A stretch of 64,000 nucleotides of DNA from Aradus depressus (lineage: Eukaryota; Arthropoda; Insecta; Hemiptera; Aradidae). Under the pieces are notes generated by a model. It saw only the letters and a list, made by a program, of their open reading frames with translations, made no database searches and was not told where the DNA came from. This document shows, piece after piece, positions 63,821 to 64,000 of this stretch; the first letter of the stretch is position 1, and each line of letters opens with the position of its first letter. Made by a program: the position numbers and the translations under genes. Location: positions 8,669,079-8,733,078 of the forward strand of contig OY759215.1 of the NCBI GenBank assembly GCA_963662175.1, in the 5' to 3' direction.

Positions 63821-64000
63821 TTATGACTCATGCCCGGGCTTTAACTACGAAGTCATATCGCCTACTACCAGAGCGCTCTTTCGTCGCTCTGGTGGACATG
63901 AGTCCGTCTCTAATATGAGAGTCCTAAATTTTGCATACACTAAATTTTTTTCACCTGGGGTAGGAGTCTTTAACGAGGATCCGAAGTATGGCGTGCTTTA
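63821..64000 (-). mobile_element. tRNA-derived SINE, inverted, cut by the window end
   Basis: Matches from TTATGACTCATGCCCGGGCT to the GGCGTGCTTTA region; a segment of about 45 bp around the CAGGCTCGGGACC block is deleted. Confidence 0.85.

Overview
The window is eukaryotic, AT-rich, repeat-dense DNA, almost certainly from an arthropod and probably an insect. Support for this: tRNA-derived SINEs whose 3' tails are built from TTAGG/CCTAA units (the arthropod telomere motif), jockey-like non-LTR retrotransposon remnants, many cut-and-paste transposon ends with diagnostic target-site duplications (TSDs), spliced small genes with polypyrimidine/AG acceptors, and TATA plus TCAGT-type arthropod core promoters. 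I see no convincing ordinary host gene. The species cannot be named from this sequence.

The main object is a near-complete Maverick/Polinton (giant virus-like DNA transposon) at 25256-40940, 15,685 bp. It has about 420-bp terminal inverted repeats (TIRs) and a 6-bp TATATA duplication on both sides. The left part carries two spliced paralogous small genes reading inward. Next is a leftward block: chromodomain integrase, phage-tail-fibre-like repeat protein, IAP-like RING protein, DUF8207-like protein and A32-type packaging ATPase. From a divergent promoter at about 30.87 kb a rightward block follows: phospholipase-A2-like virion protein, adenovirus-type protease, penton-type minor capsid protein, a 46-aa basic protein, double-jelly-roll major capsid protein, an exonuclease-fold-like protein and a small zinc-ribbon protein. 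Then come a leftward hypothetical gene, the rightward protein-primed DNA polymerase B, and a third spliced member of the small-protein family just inside the right TIR. The set would supply replication (PolB), integration, capsid assembly, maturation and packaging. The only obvious lesion is a TGA that separates the PLA2-like and protease reading frames, which are in the same phase.

1-25 kb (left flank): a candidate DNA transposon with a broken DUF7869-like gene and repeated terminal motifs (0.26-2.15 kb), SINE copies, a Helitron remnant (5.3-6.5 kb), a polyA retroposon with TSD, hairpin MITEs, a broken PIN/XPG-like gene (11.0-12.3 kb), several jockey-like LINE fragments, a MITE with internal copies of its terminal motif (22.6 kb), and a homogeneous 42-bp minisatellite ending 100 bp from the Polinton.

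41-64 kb (right flank): more copies of a recurring interspersed repeat (called R repeat here, core ATGAATGTATCGACACGAAA), a piggyBac-derived MITE, a hAT MITE with perfect 8-bp TSD nested in an R repeat, a TA-flanked MITE enclosing a 41-bp satellite with higher-order structure, a probable solo LTR, a head-to-head SINE pair forming a ~260-bp-arm palindrome, and a second hAT MITE. Stretches listed as unassigned showed nothing I could support.
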